From Dechloromonas sp. Dech2017 (GTDB lineage Bacteria > Pseudomonadota > Gammaproteobacteria > Burkholderiales > Rhodocyclaceae): a DNA stretch of 64,000 nt. The notes beneath the pieces were generated by a model that saw nothing but the letters and a program-made list of their open reading frames with translations, was not told the DNA's origin and did not search any database. The stretch covers positions 186,001-250,000 of the forward strand of contig SSXW01000004.1 in the NCBI GenBank assembly GCA_009469585.1, given 5' to 3'. This document shows, in pieces, positions 51,708 through 60,322 of this stretch (within the stretch, counting starts at the first letter, position 1; each line of letters opens with the position of its first letter). The position numbers were made by a program, and so were the translations under genes.

Positions 51708-52090
51708 GGCTGGCGGGGTGGCCGGCGGATGGTGATCCGGCCGTCGCCGATCAGGCTTTCGCGCTCGCCGGTGCCGGGGTTGATGGTGTCGCCGACGGCG
51801 ATCGGCGGGGCGTCGCGGCCGGCCGCCCAGTCGACTTCGCCGTTGATCCAGCGGGTGCGTCGGCCGGTGCTGCTGCGCACCTCGCCGTTCAGGGTCTGAG
51901 GGGGCTGGTGGTCGCTGGCGCCGGGGACGGAACCGGGGTTGCGCTGGCGCTGCACGTCGAGTCGGGCGCGCTGCCCGGGATCGAGGAACAGTCGCCCGAG
52001 CGGCCCCGGCTCGGCGGCGACCGGCGGGCTGCCGAGGGTCAGCGTCAGGAGCAGCGGTCCGAGCAGGGCAGACTTGAGGCGAAGACTCAT
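51704..52090 (-). CDS. Small secreted protein in the MSHA-like operon (MshK position)
   Basis: This encodes 128 residues with a signal peptide (LLGPLLLTLTLGSPPVAA). A short periplasmic domain follows, with FLDPGQRARLDVQRQRNPG and ERESLIGDGRITI, similar in layout to MshK/PilP-type pilotin or scaffold proteins. The start MSLRLKSALLG is chosen at the signal peptide. It overlaps genes on both sides by 4 bp. Position, rather than sequence, suggests MshK. Confidence 0.75.
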   Translation of the reverse strand: MSLRLKSALLGPLLLTLTLGSPPVAAEPGPLGRLFLDPGQRARLDVQRQRNPGSVPGASDHQPPQTLNGEVRSSTGRRTRWINGEVDWAAGRDAPPIAVGDTINPGTGERESLIGDGRITIRRPPRQP

Positions 52091-52689
52091 GGCAGCCTCC
52101 GTGCCGGGCGCAGGGTCAGCCACTGCATGTCACAGTCGGCGACCAGTTGCCCCGATGCCACCTCGCCGTCGGGCTGGCCAGCGGCCGGCGCCAGCTGGCA
52201 GCGGCGGACGATGACATGGGCCGGGGCCTGGCGCTGGATGGCGTCGAGGAAATTGAGCAGGTCGTTCTCGTGCAGCAAGCGCAGCTGGATGCGCAGGGGA
52301 CTGGCGAACCAGCCCGGGCCGCCAGCGCTGCCCGCATCGAGCGGGGCTTGCGCGCCGAACTCGTATTTCATGCCGGGCAGGCGCAAGGCGCGCTGGCTGT
52401 CGCGCAGCAACTCGATCCAGTCGAGACGCCGTTCCTCTCCGGCAATGCCCGACGCCTGCAGTTGCTCGAGCAGGCGGGCCCGCTCCTTGACCTCCTGCTC
52501 CTCCGAACGCACCTGGCGCAGGCGCTGTTCGGTCTGGTCGCGCAGGGCCTGGGCGGCCTGCCTTTCGTGAGCCGCTTGGGCGGCGTGGCGGTGGGCGTTC
52601 CAGGCCAGCAGGCCGGCCGCAACGAACAGGGCGAGCATGGCGGCGAGCGGCAGCCAGAGGCGGGAAAGATCGCGCCGGGTCAGCTTCAT
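52087..52689 (-). CDS. mshJ: PilO/MshJ-like inner-membrane scaffold protein
   Basis: This encodes 200 residues with one N-terminal membrane helix (LWLPLAAMLALFVAAGLLAW), a coiled-coil stretch (about residues 35-75, rich in Gln, Arg and Glu) and a small periplasmic domain. This is the PilO/MshJ plan: a protein that links the cytoplasmic pilus motor to the secretin. It overlaps the PilM/PilN-like gene by 4 bp. Similarity in primary sequence is weak, so the assignment rests on layout and position. Confidence 0.8.
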   Translation of the reverse strand: MKLTRRDLSRLWLPLAAMLALFVAAGLLAWNAHRHAAQAAHERQAAQALRDQTEQRLRQVRSEEQEVKERARLLEQLQASGIAGEERRLDWIELLRDSQRALRLPGMKYEFGAQAPLDAGSAGGPGWFASPLRIQLRLLHENDLLNFLDAIQRQAPAHVIVRRCQLAPAAGQPDGEVASGQLVADCDMQWLTLRPARRLP

Positions 52690-54194
52690 GGCCGCTTGCT
52701 CCGCACCAGCTCGATGGCGAAGGGGCGCTGCTGGGCGGCCTCGTCGAGCGTGTCGCCACCACGCAAGGGAGTTCCCGATTCGATGTCGAAGGGTCGCTGC
52801 AGGACATCGACGCGGGACTCCGGGGTGTTGCGCAAGGCGTCGACAAACTGCTCGAAGACGGCCAGCGTCTGGCGGGCGGTCGCCCGGTCGAGCCGGATGC
52901 GGCCGCGGATGACGATGCTTTCGCGATCGTCGGCGGGTGCTGCGGTCGACGGCAAAATCGGGCCATTTTTCCAATCCAGGCCGTCGAGGACGACGGCCGG
53001 CATCTGGTCGAGCACCCGGCTGACCTGCAGGTAAGCGGCCGTTGGTTGGCGCTGCTGGCGCACCAGGTCGCCGTATCGGCTGGTCAGGCGACGCAGCGTG
53101 TCGTGGTCGATGCCGAGCTCGGGAAAGGTGGCGGCGATCGCCTGGTAGCGCCGCTCGAGATCGGCCTGGCTGGCCGACAGGCTGGCCGCTTCCTGGTAGT
53201 GGCTTTGGGCGACGAAGGTTTCCCGGGCGGCAAAGAGAAAGCTGCCGACCAGGGCGATCAGCCCGGCGGCGATCAGGCCATGGCGGACTTGCGACAGGTG
53301 GTAGTGGTGGCGATGCGTTTCGCCGGCGAACTGCTGGGCCGGCGGCTGGCTGGCCAGCAACTGCAGGAAGAGCCGGTCGCAGCGATTGTCGTCGGGCAGG
53401 CTGTGCAGCTTGAGCTTGGCGGCGGCGACATGGCTGTCGACCAGGGTGAAGCTGAGCGGCCCGCGATCCGGGCAAGCTCGTTCGATGGCCGGGATGCTTT
53501 GCGGGTGGGCGACGATGAACACCGGCAGTTCCTCGTCGCGGCTGACCAGGCGCTGGCCGATCAGGTACTGGTGGAGCTTGCCGGCCTCGGCGGCGAAGGC
53601 GCTGGCGAGGCCGGCCTGGCTGCTGTCGGTGAGCGGGGCCATGCGGGAAAAGTGCACCTGGCCGCCGACCAGGTAGCTTTCCCGGATGGAATGATCCTGC
53701 AGAGTTAGCAACAGGCTGCGCCCGGCGCCCAGGCGGAGCTTGCCGAGCAGGGCGCCGCCCAGCTGGGCGATCGAATAGACGCCGGCCAGCGCCACCTCGG
53801 CCTTTTCCATACGCTGCAGCCACGGCTCGAAATGGGCCGGATTGGTCAGCCCGGAGAGCAGCAGCTTTTCGTTCTTGCGCTGGGTTTTCTCGTAACCGAG
53901 CGAGGTCGCGGCGGCGAGCGGCGTGCCGAGGAAATGCTGGCCGATCTTGCGGGTGATCAGGGTCTGGCGGTCGCGGCCGTGCAGGAAGGGGATGGTTTCC
54001 AGGACATGGCCTTCCTCGGCGACGTTGGCGAGCAGCGAGAAATGGCTGCGCCGCTGGTTTTGCAGGTAGGCGGCGAAGCGGCTCCAGCCGTCGCTGTCGT
54101 TCTCGAAGACGCCCTCGACGGTCAGGCGCCCGCCCTGCCAGGCGTAGGCCGACAGGCGGTGGGTGTTGAGATAGAGCAGGCGGCGGCCGGTCAT
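52686..54194 (-). CDS. mshI: PilM-PilN-like fusion protein (MshI type)
   Basis: This encodes 502 residues. The N-terminal 290 residues resemble the actin-like PilM part, followed by one membrane helix near residue 305 (IAAGLIALVGSFLFAARE) and a PilN-like periplasmic domain with a coiled-coil. Fusion of the two in one chain is the MshI arrangement. It should form the inner-membrane platform of the pilus. A dispersed element lies antisense at 52939 and encodes LDWKNGPILPSTAA. It overlaps the flanking genes by 4 bp. Confidence 0.85.
   Translation of the reverse strand: MTGRRLLYLNTHRLSAYAWQGGRLTVEGVFENDSDGWSRFAAYLQNQRRSHFSLLANVAEEGHVLETIPFLHGRDRQTLITRKIGQHFLGTPLAAATSLGYEKTQRKNEKLLLSGLTNPAHFEPWLQRMEKAEVALAGVYSIAQLGGALLGKLRLGAGRSLLLTLQDHSIRESYLVGGQVHFSRMAPLTDSSQAGLASAFAAEAGKLHQYLIGQRLVSRDEELPVFIVAHPQSIPAIERACPDRGPLSFTLVDSHVAAAKLKLHSLPDDNRCDRLFLQLLASQPPAQQFAGETHRHHYHLSQVRHGLIAAGLIALVGSFLFAARETFVAQSHYQEAASLSASQADLERRYQAIAATFPELGIDHDTLRRLTSRYGDLVRQQRQPTAAYLQVSRVLDQMPAVVLDGLDWKNGPILPSTAAPADDRESIVIRGRIRLDRATARQTLAVFEQFVDALRNTPESRVDVLQRPFDIESGTPLRGGDTLDEAAQQRPFAIELVRSKRP
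52939..52976 (+). repeat. Dispersed core-plus-A-tract element, copy 15
   Basis: The core GCTGCGGTCGAC is exact, followed by CAAAATC, CATTTTTC and CAATCC in phase. It is antisense in mshI. Confidence 0.8.
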
Positions 54195-55390
54195 GTCTTG
54201 ATCCGGCTGATCACATCGTAGATCGGCCCGATCACCGAGAGCATGATCCAGCCGAGCAGGGCGCCCATGAACAGGGTGAGCAGGGGCTCGATCAGGGCCT
54301 GGGCCTTGCCGACCGATTCCTTGACGTCGCGGTTGTAGAAATAGCTGACGTTGAGCAGGGCCCGGTCGAGGCCGCCGGTACTCTCGCCGATGCGCAGCAT
54401 GCGCACGACCAGCGGCGGAAAAAGCTCGGCATCGCGAAAGGCGCCAGCCACGTTGCGGCCTTCGCGGATGGCCAGCTCGACGCGCTCCAGCGCCTGGCGG
54501 ACGACCTGGTTGCCGACGATGTGCTGGGTGCTGCGGATCGAATCGAGGACCGGAATGCCTGAGGCATAGAGCATGGCGAAGGTGCTGGCGAAACGCGACA
54601 GGATGATTTTCCGGAGAATCGGGCCGACCAGCGGCAGCTTCAGCTTGATGCCGTCGAGCCGCAGGCGGGCCAGCGGATTGCCGCGCAGGACGATGAAGAC
54701 GACCAGTGCCGCCAGCCCGGGCAGGCCGAGGAAAAGGAACCAGTAGTCGACGAGCAGGTCGGAGACGAGGAAGAGCAGGCGGGTATGGGCGGGCAGCTCC
54801 TGGCCCATGTTCCTCACGAACAGCTTGAGCTGCGGCACCATGTAGATCATCAGGAAAACGGTGGCCGAGAGCACGATGCTGGCGACGAAGGCCGGGTAGA
54901 GCAGCAGCTTGCGGGTGTGCGAGGTCAGTTCGTCCTCCCACTTCAGCGACTCGCTCAGGCTGGCCAGCACCTCGGGCAGGCGGCCGCTGGCTTCGCCGGC
55001 GTGGACCAGGTTGCAGAACACCTGGCTGAAGACTTCCGGATGTTCGGCCATGGCCTGCGACAAGGTGCGTCCGCCTTCGATGCTTTCGATCAGCCCGGCC
55101 ATCACCTCGCGAAAGCGCGGATGGTCGATCGAGTCGCGCAGGTCGGTCAGCCCGTCGAGGATGGGCACGCCGGCCCGGGTCAGCTGTTCGAGATGGAAGC
55201 AGAAATTGATCAGTTCCGGGCGGGGCACCGGGTTCTTGCCGAAAAACGCCCGGTGCTTGATCGGGGCGCCGGTCACCAGGTCGAGGTTCATGCGTTTCAG
55301 GCGCATTTCCAGGTCGACCAGGTTGATGGCGTCGAGCTGGCCGTAGATCATTCGTCCTTGGGCGCTGACTGCCTTGTAGTCGAAGAGCAT
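54191..55390 (-). CDS. mshG: PilC/GspF-type inner-membrane platform protein (MshG)
   Basis: This 399-residue protein carries two copies of the T2SSF domain (about residues 60-190 and 265-390) and three membrane helices. Signatures FCFHLEQLTRAGVPILDGL and FASTFAMLYASGIPVLDSIRS mark the repeats. It anchors the motor ATPase to the membrane in pilus assembly. It begins 2 bp after the ATPase gene and overlaps mshI by 4 bp. Confidence 0.95.
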   Translation of the reverse strand: MLFDYKAVSAQGRMIYGQLDAINLVDLEMRLKRMNLDLVTGAPIKHRAFFGKNPVPRPELINFCFHLEQLTRAGVPILDGLTDLRDSIDHPRFREVMAGLIESIEGGRTLSQAMAEHPEVFSQVFCNLVHAGEASGRLPEVLASLSESLKWEDELTSHTRKLLLYPAFVASIVLSATVFLMIYMVPQLKLFVRNMGQELPAHTRLLFLVSDLLVDYWFLFLGLPGLAALVVFIVLRGNPLARLRLDGIKLKLPLVGPILRKIILSRFASTFAMLYASGIPVLDSIRSTQHIVGNQVVRQALERVELAIREGRNVAGAFRDAELFPPLVVRMLRIGESTGGLDRALLNVSYFYNRDVKESVGKAQALIEPLLTLFMGALLGWIMLSVIGPIYDVISRIKT

Positions 55391-55392
55391 GG

Positions 55393-57097
55393 CTACATCC
55401 GGTCGGTCAGGTCGACGACGCGGGCCAGTTCTTCGAGCGAGGTCGTGCCGTCGAGGACGCGCTGCATGCCGTCGTCGGCCAGGGTGGTGAAACCCTGGAG
55501 CAGCGCGCGGTTGCGGATCTCATGGGTGGTCGCGCGGCGGGCGATCAGCTCGTCGATGCCGGCGTCGATGCGCAGCAATTCCATGATGGCGAGGCGGCCC
55601 CGGTAACCCTGGAAGTCGCACAGTTCGCAGCCGGTCGGCCGGAACAGCACCGGGTGGGGCCCTTCGCCGAGGGCGCCGAGCAGGCGGATCTCGTGCGGCT
55701 CGGCGTGGTAGGGCGTCTTGCAGTAGTCGCACAGGCGACGGACCAGGCGCTGGGCGACGATGCCGATGATGTTGCCGGCCATGATGTCGGGCAGCACGCC
55801 GATGTCGAGCAGGCGCGGTACGGCGCCGATGGCCGAATTGGTGTGCAGGGTCGAGTACACCTGGTGGCCGGTCATCGCGGCGCGGAAGGCCATTTCGGCC
55901 GTCTCGGCGTCGCGGATCTCGCCGACCAGGATGACGTCCGGGTCCTGGCGCATCATCGAGCGGATGCCGTTGGCGAAGTCGAGCTTGGCCGCCTCGGCCA
56001 CCGAGGTCTGGCGGACCATGGCCATCGGGTACTCGACCGGGTCTTCGAGGGTCATGATGTGGATGCCCTCGCTGTTGATGTGGTTGAGCACCGAGTACAG
56101 CGTCGTCGTCTTGCCGCTGCCGGTCGGGCCGGTGACCAGGATGATGCCTTCCGGCCGCGAGATCATCAGCTTGAGCTGGTGCAGGTGGTCCTCGGCCAGG
56201 CCGAGGCCTTCCAGCGGGACGATCCCCTTCTGGCGGTCGAGGACGCGCAGGACGATGTTCTCGCCATGGATGGTCGGCTGGGCGGCGACCCGGAAATCGA
56301 TGGTCCGGCCGGAAACGGTGAGGCCGATGCGGCCATCCTGGGGGGCGCGCATTTCGGCGATGTTCATGCCCGACAGCACCTTGATGCGCACCGTCATGGC
56401 TGGCCAGTAGGATTTGTGCAGGGCGCGGATCTGGCGCAGCATGCCGTCGATGCGGTAGCGGATGCGCAGGAAGTTGGCTTCCGGCTCGAAGTGGATGTCG
56501 GAGGCGCCGTGCTTGACGGCATCGGTCAGGATGGCGTCGATCAGGCGGACGACCGGCTGGCTGTATTCGTCGTCGGTGGCCGACAGGCTGTGCCAGTCGA
56601 TCTCGCCGGTCTCGATCTTGCAGGATGCCGTCGATCGACAGTTCGTGGCCGTAATACTGGTCGATGGCATGGTCGATTTCCGATTCGCCGGCGAGCAGCG
56701 TCTCGATCTCGGTGCCTTCTTCGAGCTGGGCGCGCACGCGGTCGAGGCCGACGATGTCGTTGATGTCGGAAATGGCCAGGGCCAGCCGGCGGTTGGCCCG
56801 GTCGTAGTCGAGCGGCAGCAGGTGGTGGCGCTGGGCCAGGTCGCGCGGCACCAGGCGCAGGGCCTGCGGGTCGACCACCGCCCGGCTGAGGTCGATGCTC
56901 TGCTTGCCGAGGTTTTCCGACAGCGCCTGGCGCAGCGTCGCCTCGGTGACGAAGCCGAGCGAGACCAGCAGCTTGCCGATCGGCTGGTTCTGCTTCATCT
57001 GCTCGAGCAGGGCGATGCGCAGCTGGTCCTCGGAGAGGATTCCCTCGGCGATCAGGATCTGGCCGAGCGGGCGGCGCTGGAGCGTGGCGGTACTCAT
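55393..57097 (-). pseudogene. mshE: Pilus assembly ATPase MshE (GspE/PilB family), apparent frameshift
   Basis: The N-terminal part (from 57097) has a MshEN-type c-di-GMP-binding motif pair: PLGQILIAEGILSEDQL and PIGKLLVSLGFVTEATL. The C-terminal part (to 55393) carries the ATPase core: GPTGSGKTT, LEDPVEYP, VGEIRDAETAEMA and the zinc-type CDYC/CELCDF. They are in different frames; the switch is near 56621 (GGCATCCTGCAAGATCGAG on the minus strand), equivalent to one extra or two missing bases. All neighbouring pilus genes are intact. A sequencing error, a recent mutation or recoding are all possible. Confidence 0.88.
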
Positions 57098-57104
57098 GGC
57101 CGGA

Positions 57105-58400
57105 TTATCTCGCCGGCTCCGGCGTCAGTTCGCTCAGGCGGCGCTCGACCTTGTCGCGCGCGAAGGCGGCCGGCCGGCGGTTCGCCGCCTCAAGGGCCAG
57201 CCGGTAATGCTGGGCGGCCAGCCGGGCCTGGCGCAGGTGGTCGAGGCTGACCGCCAGGTTGAACAGGTAGTCGGGGTTGTCGGCTTCCGCGGCCACGGCG
57301 TTGAAATAGACCTGCTGGGCTTCGGCCCAGCGACTTTGCCGGGCGTAGAGATTGCCCAGCGCGAAATTGAGCGGCGCCGATTCGGGTTGGGCGGAGAGCA
57401 GGGTCTTCAGCCGGCTTTCGGTGTCTTCCGGGTTGGCCGCGGCGACCTTGCCGCTGAGGGCGGCCGACTGTACCGCCGGGTCGCTCGGGTTGGCGACCAG
57501 GGCGCGCTGGCGCAAGGCGTCGGCGTCGGCCAGCCGGTTCTGGCGATGGGCGATGGCGGCCAGTGCGAGCAGGGCGTCGGTGTTGTTCGGGTCGCGGCGC
57601 AGGGACTGTTCGTAGCCGTGGCGGGCTGCTTCGAGATCGCCCCGCTGCAGGCTGGCGTGGCCGCTGAGCAGGGCGGTATCGACCGGGGGCTGGGTGCGCG
57701 TCAGGCGAATCGGCGGGCTGGCCGGCTCGATTGCCTCGTCGGCCGGCGCCCGGCCCGGGCGCGGCTGGCTGCGTGGGGCGAAGAGCGGGGGTTCGGCCGG
57801 GTCCTGGGCGATTGCTGCGGTCGACCCGGAAAAACGGCCAAAATCGGAAGATGCCGGCGGTGCGACGGGCACCGCCGGCAAGGCGGCCGGTGTCGGGGCG
57901 GCGGGACTGGTCGCCGTGGCGGCCAGGGGGGCGGCTGGTGGCGCGGCCAGCGAACCGGCGTTCAGCGTGTGCAACTGGTACCAGACGTAGCCGCCGATGG
58001 CCAGGCCGGCCGCGCCCAGCCCGCCGAGGGCGAGCCAGAGCGGCAGGCGCGATGGCGGGGCGATGGCTTGCTTGGCGGCGAAAGCATTGCGTACCGCCTC
58101 GCGTTCGCGTTGCCCGGCCGGCGCCTCATGCACCGGCGGGGCGGGCGGTATCGGGCTGGTCGTGCGGGGCGGCGGGGGAAGTGGGTCGGGCAGCGGGGTG
58201 CTGGCCAGGTCGGCATCGACCGCTTCGGCATAGACGGCAAGATCGGGCAACTGGCTGCCCGGGCTGTTTTCCAGTTCGGCCGGCAGCAGTTCGAGATTGA
58301 TCGTTTCGACCGAGGCCGGCTCCGCCTGACCGGATGCGGCGCGCGCCTTGCCCTGCTTGCTGGCCTCGGCCCGCTTGAGCGCCTCCATCAACAGACTCAT
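57105..58400 (-). CDS. mshN: TPR protein MshN-like
   Basis: This encodes 431 residues: a conserved N-terminus MSLLMEALKRAEASKQG, a Pro-rich stretch, one membrane helix near residue 130 (LWLALGGLGAAGLAIGGYVW), a second low-complexity linker and C-terminal TPR repeats from about residue 240. The plan matches MshN-type proteins that support secretin or pilus assembly. A dispersed element lies antisense at 57815 in the linker and encodes DFGRFSGSTAAIA. It lies 7 bp before mshE and 9 bp after mshL. Confidence 0.88.
   Translation of the reverse strand: MSLLMEALKRAEASKQGKARAASGQAEPASVETINLELLPAELENSPGSQLPDLAVYAEAVDADLASTPLPDPLPPPPRTTSPIPPAPPVHEAPAGQREREAVRNAFAAKQAIAPPSRLPLWLALGGLGAAGLAIGGYVWYQLHTLNAGSLAAPPAAPLAATATSPAAPTPAALPAVPVAPPASSDFGRFSGSTAAIAQDPAEPPLFAPRSQPRPGRAPADEAIEPASPPIRLTRTQPPVDTALLSGHASLQRGDLEAARHGYEQSLRRDPNNTDALLALAAIAHRQNRLADADALRQRALVANPSDPAVQSAALSGKVAAANPEDTESRLKTLLSAQPESAPLNFALGNLYARQSRWAEAQQVYFNAVAAEADNPDYLFNLAVSLDHLRQARLAAQHYRLALEAANRRPAAFARDKVERRLSELTPEPAR
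57815..57852 (+). repeat. Dispersed core-plus-A-tract element, copy 16
   Basis: The core GCTGCGGTCGAC is exact, followed by GGAAAAACG, CAAAATC and GGAAG in phase. It is antisense in the linker of mshN. Confidence 0.8.
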
Positions 58401-58409
58401 CGGCGGTCC

Positions 58410-60221
58410 TCAGCGGCTCGGGACGACGTTGAACGGCTGGGCTTCATTGGGCTGGGCGAAGAAGTCGCCCCCCGGCAGATGACCGCGCAGGGCAGCGAAG
58501 TCGCCATCCAGGCTGGCGTCCTTGATGACGATGGGGCGCAGGAAAATGACCAGTTCCGACTTTTTCGCGCTGTTTTCCCGCCGGGTGACGATTTCGCCGG
58601 CCACCGGAATCTGGCCAAGCAGCGGGATGCGGCCGGTGTCGTAGTTGATGCGGTCTTCCATCAGGCCGCCCAGCACGGCGATGTCGCCGCTCGAGACGCG
58701 CATGATCGATTCGATTTCCCGGGTGCGAATGACCGGGACGCGATTCTCGATGGTCAGGCTCGGGTTGGGGTCGCGGACCGTTCCGGCCAGCGAGGTGATG
58801 GTCGGCCGAACGTTCAGGGTGACGACGTCGCGGTCGCTGATCTGCGGCGTCACGCCGACGACCAGACCGATCGACACGGTTTGCGGGGTGGTGGTGAAGG
58901 TGGTGACGCTGGAGACGTTGGCCGACGTCGTGGTGTCGGCCTTGACATTGAAGTAGACGTAGTTTTCGACGACCTTGAGCAGGGCCGTCTGGTTGTTGAG
59001 CACGGCAAGACGCGGGCTGGACAGGACCTTGACGGTGCCAAAGGACTGTAGCAGGTCGGTGGCGGCGATCAGGTCGAGCGGCTTGTTCAGGTTCTTGATG
59101 ACGACATTGGCCGTATCGACGAAACTGGTGGCGTTGCCCGGCGCCAGGACGCGAAAGCCGCTGCCGTCGTCACGGAAGCGGCTCCATTCGATGCCTTGCT
59201 TGTAACCGTCGGACAGTTCGACCTCGACGATGGTCGCCTCGATCAACACCTGGCGGCGGGCCGAATTGATCACCCGGTCGATGAATTCCTGGATGCGGTC
59301 GTGCTGGCGCTGGGTGGCGCGCACGGTGACGACGCCGCTTTCGGCATTGACGATGACCGACGCCGCTTCGCGGAAGGTGCTGCGCCGTTCGACCGAGGTG
59401 CCGGTGGCCTGGCTCGCCGAACTGGGGTTGGGGTTGGTCTGCAGCGCGTTGGCGATGCTTTGCGCGGCGCGCTGGCCGGTCCCCTGGGGCAGGGCGGCGG
59501 CGCCGGTCGCCGACTGGGCGGTGGTCTGCTCGACGACGGTTTCGCTCGAGCCTTCCGGCAGGATCTTGTCGGTTTCGCGGAGGATGTCCTTGATGTTGCG
59601 CTCCAGCGAAATCCAGAACTGGTTGCTGGAAGCGTTCTCGATACGGGTGTTCGAGACGTTGCCGGCCGAGCCGCCGGGCGTTTGAGGCGTGACGTTGCCG
59701 GCGCTGCCCGGCGTGGCGGTAGCGATCTGGGTGTTGGTCGACACTGTGCCGGTGACGTTGCGCGACATGTTCACGTAATCGACCTTGTAGTGCTTGAGGA
59801 AGGGCGAATCCGGCATGACCGCGAGGTTGGGGCCGTCCAGTTCGAAGCGCATGTCGACCTGCTTGGCGATGCGTGCCAGCAACTGCGGCAGGGTCTGGTC
59901 GATGGCATTGAGGGTGACGTTGCCGGCAATGCCCGGGTGGATGTCGACATTGACCTTGGCGTCGCGGGCCAGCGCGAAAAGCAGTTCGCGAACCGGCACG
60001 TTGTTGACCACGACGCTGTAGGTTTCAGCTTTGGGCAGGGCCCGCGGCTTGGGCAGGGCCAGCGTTTGCTCGACCGGGGCCGGGATGTTGCCGGCCGGCG
60101 CCGCTGCCGGTGCCCGGCTGTCCTTGTTCAGGTGCCCCTTGAGCGGTTCACGGGGCGAGGGGGCCGCGCAAGCGGCGAGCAGCAGGGCGAGTGTGGCGGC
60201 GCTGGTAAAACCGACTTTCAT
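58410..60221 (-). CDS. mshL: Outer-membrane secretin MshL/PilQ-like
   Basis: This 603-residue lipoprotein has a lipobox at LLLAAC (Cys18). An N-terminal STN/N0 domain follows (YSVVVNNVPVRELLFALARDAKVNVDIHPGI), then N1-type domains, and the secretin core from about residue 330 (VLIEATIVEVELSDGYKQGIEW and VPVIRTREIESIMRVSSGDIAVLGGLMED). It should form the outer-membrane channel through which the pilus passes. Asn/Ser/Thr-rich stretches lie between the domains. A possible weak promoter lies upstream at 60261-60289. Confidence 0.95.
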   Translation of the reverse strand: MKVGFTSAATLALLLAACAAPSPREPLKGHLNKDSRAPAAAPAGNIPAPVEQTLALPKPRALPKAETYSVVVNNVPVRELLFALARDAKVNVDIHPGIAGNVTLNAIDQTLPQLLARIAKQVDMRFELDGPNLAVMPDSPFLKHYKVDYVNMSRNVTGTVSTNTQIATATPGSAGNVTPQTPGGSAGNVSNTRIENASSNQFWISLERNIKDILRETDKILPEGSSETVVEQTTAQSATGAAALPQGTGQRAAQSIANALQTNPNPSSASQATGTSVERRSTFREAASVIVNAESGVVTVRATQRQHDRIQEFIDRVINSARRQVLIEATIVEVELSDGYKQGIEWSRFRDDGSGFRVLAPGNATSFVDTANVVIKNLNKPLDLIAATDLLQSFGTVKVLSSPRLAVLNNQTALLKVVENYVYFNVKADTTTSANVSSVTTFTTTPQTVSIGLVVGVTPQISDRDVVTLNVRPTITSLAGTVRDPNPSLTIENRVPVIRTREIESIMRVSSGDIAVLGGLMEDRINYDTGRIPLLGQIPVAGEIVTRRENSAKKSELVIFLRPIVIKDASLDGDFAALRGHLPGGDFFAQPNEAQPFNVVPSR

Positions 60222-60260
60222 CGGGCTAAGCCTTGTCTGAGCAATGGGTCACGAATGAAC

Positions 60261-60289
60261 GCTATATCGTTATGATGCTAGCACGTAAA
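60261..60289 (-). promoter_or_regulatory. Possible sigma-70 promoter for mshL
   Basis: On the minus strand TTTACG and TATAGC are separated by 17 bp about 40 bases before the mshL ATG. The match is weak. It could start a transcript for the mshL-to-mshG part of the operon. Confidence 0.35.
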
Positions 60290-60322
60290 TCCGCGCGGGA
60301 CATCGCCTGCGGCCGCGTCGCT

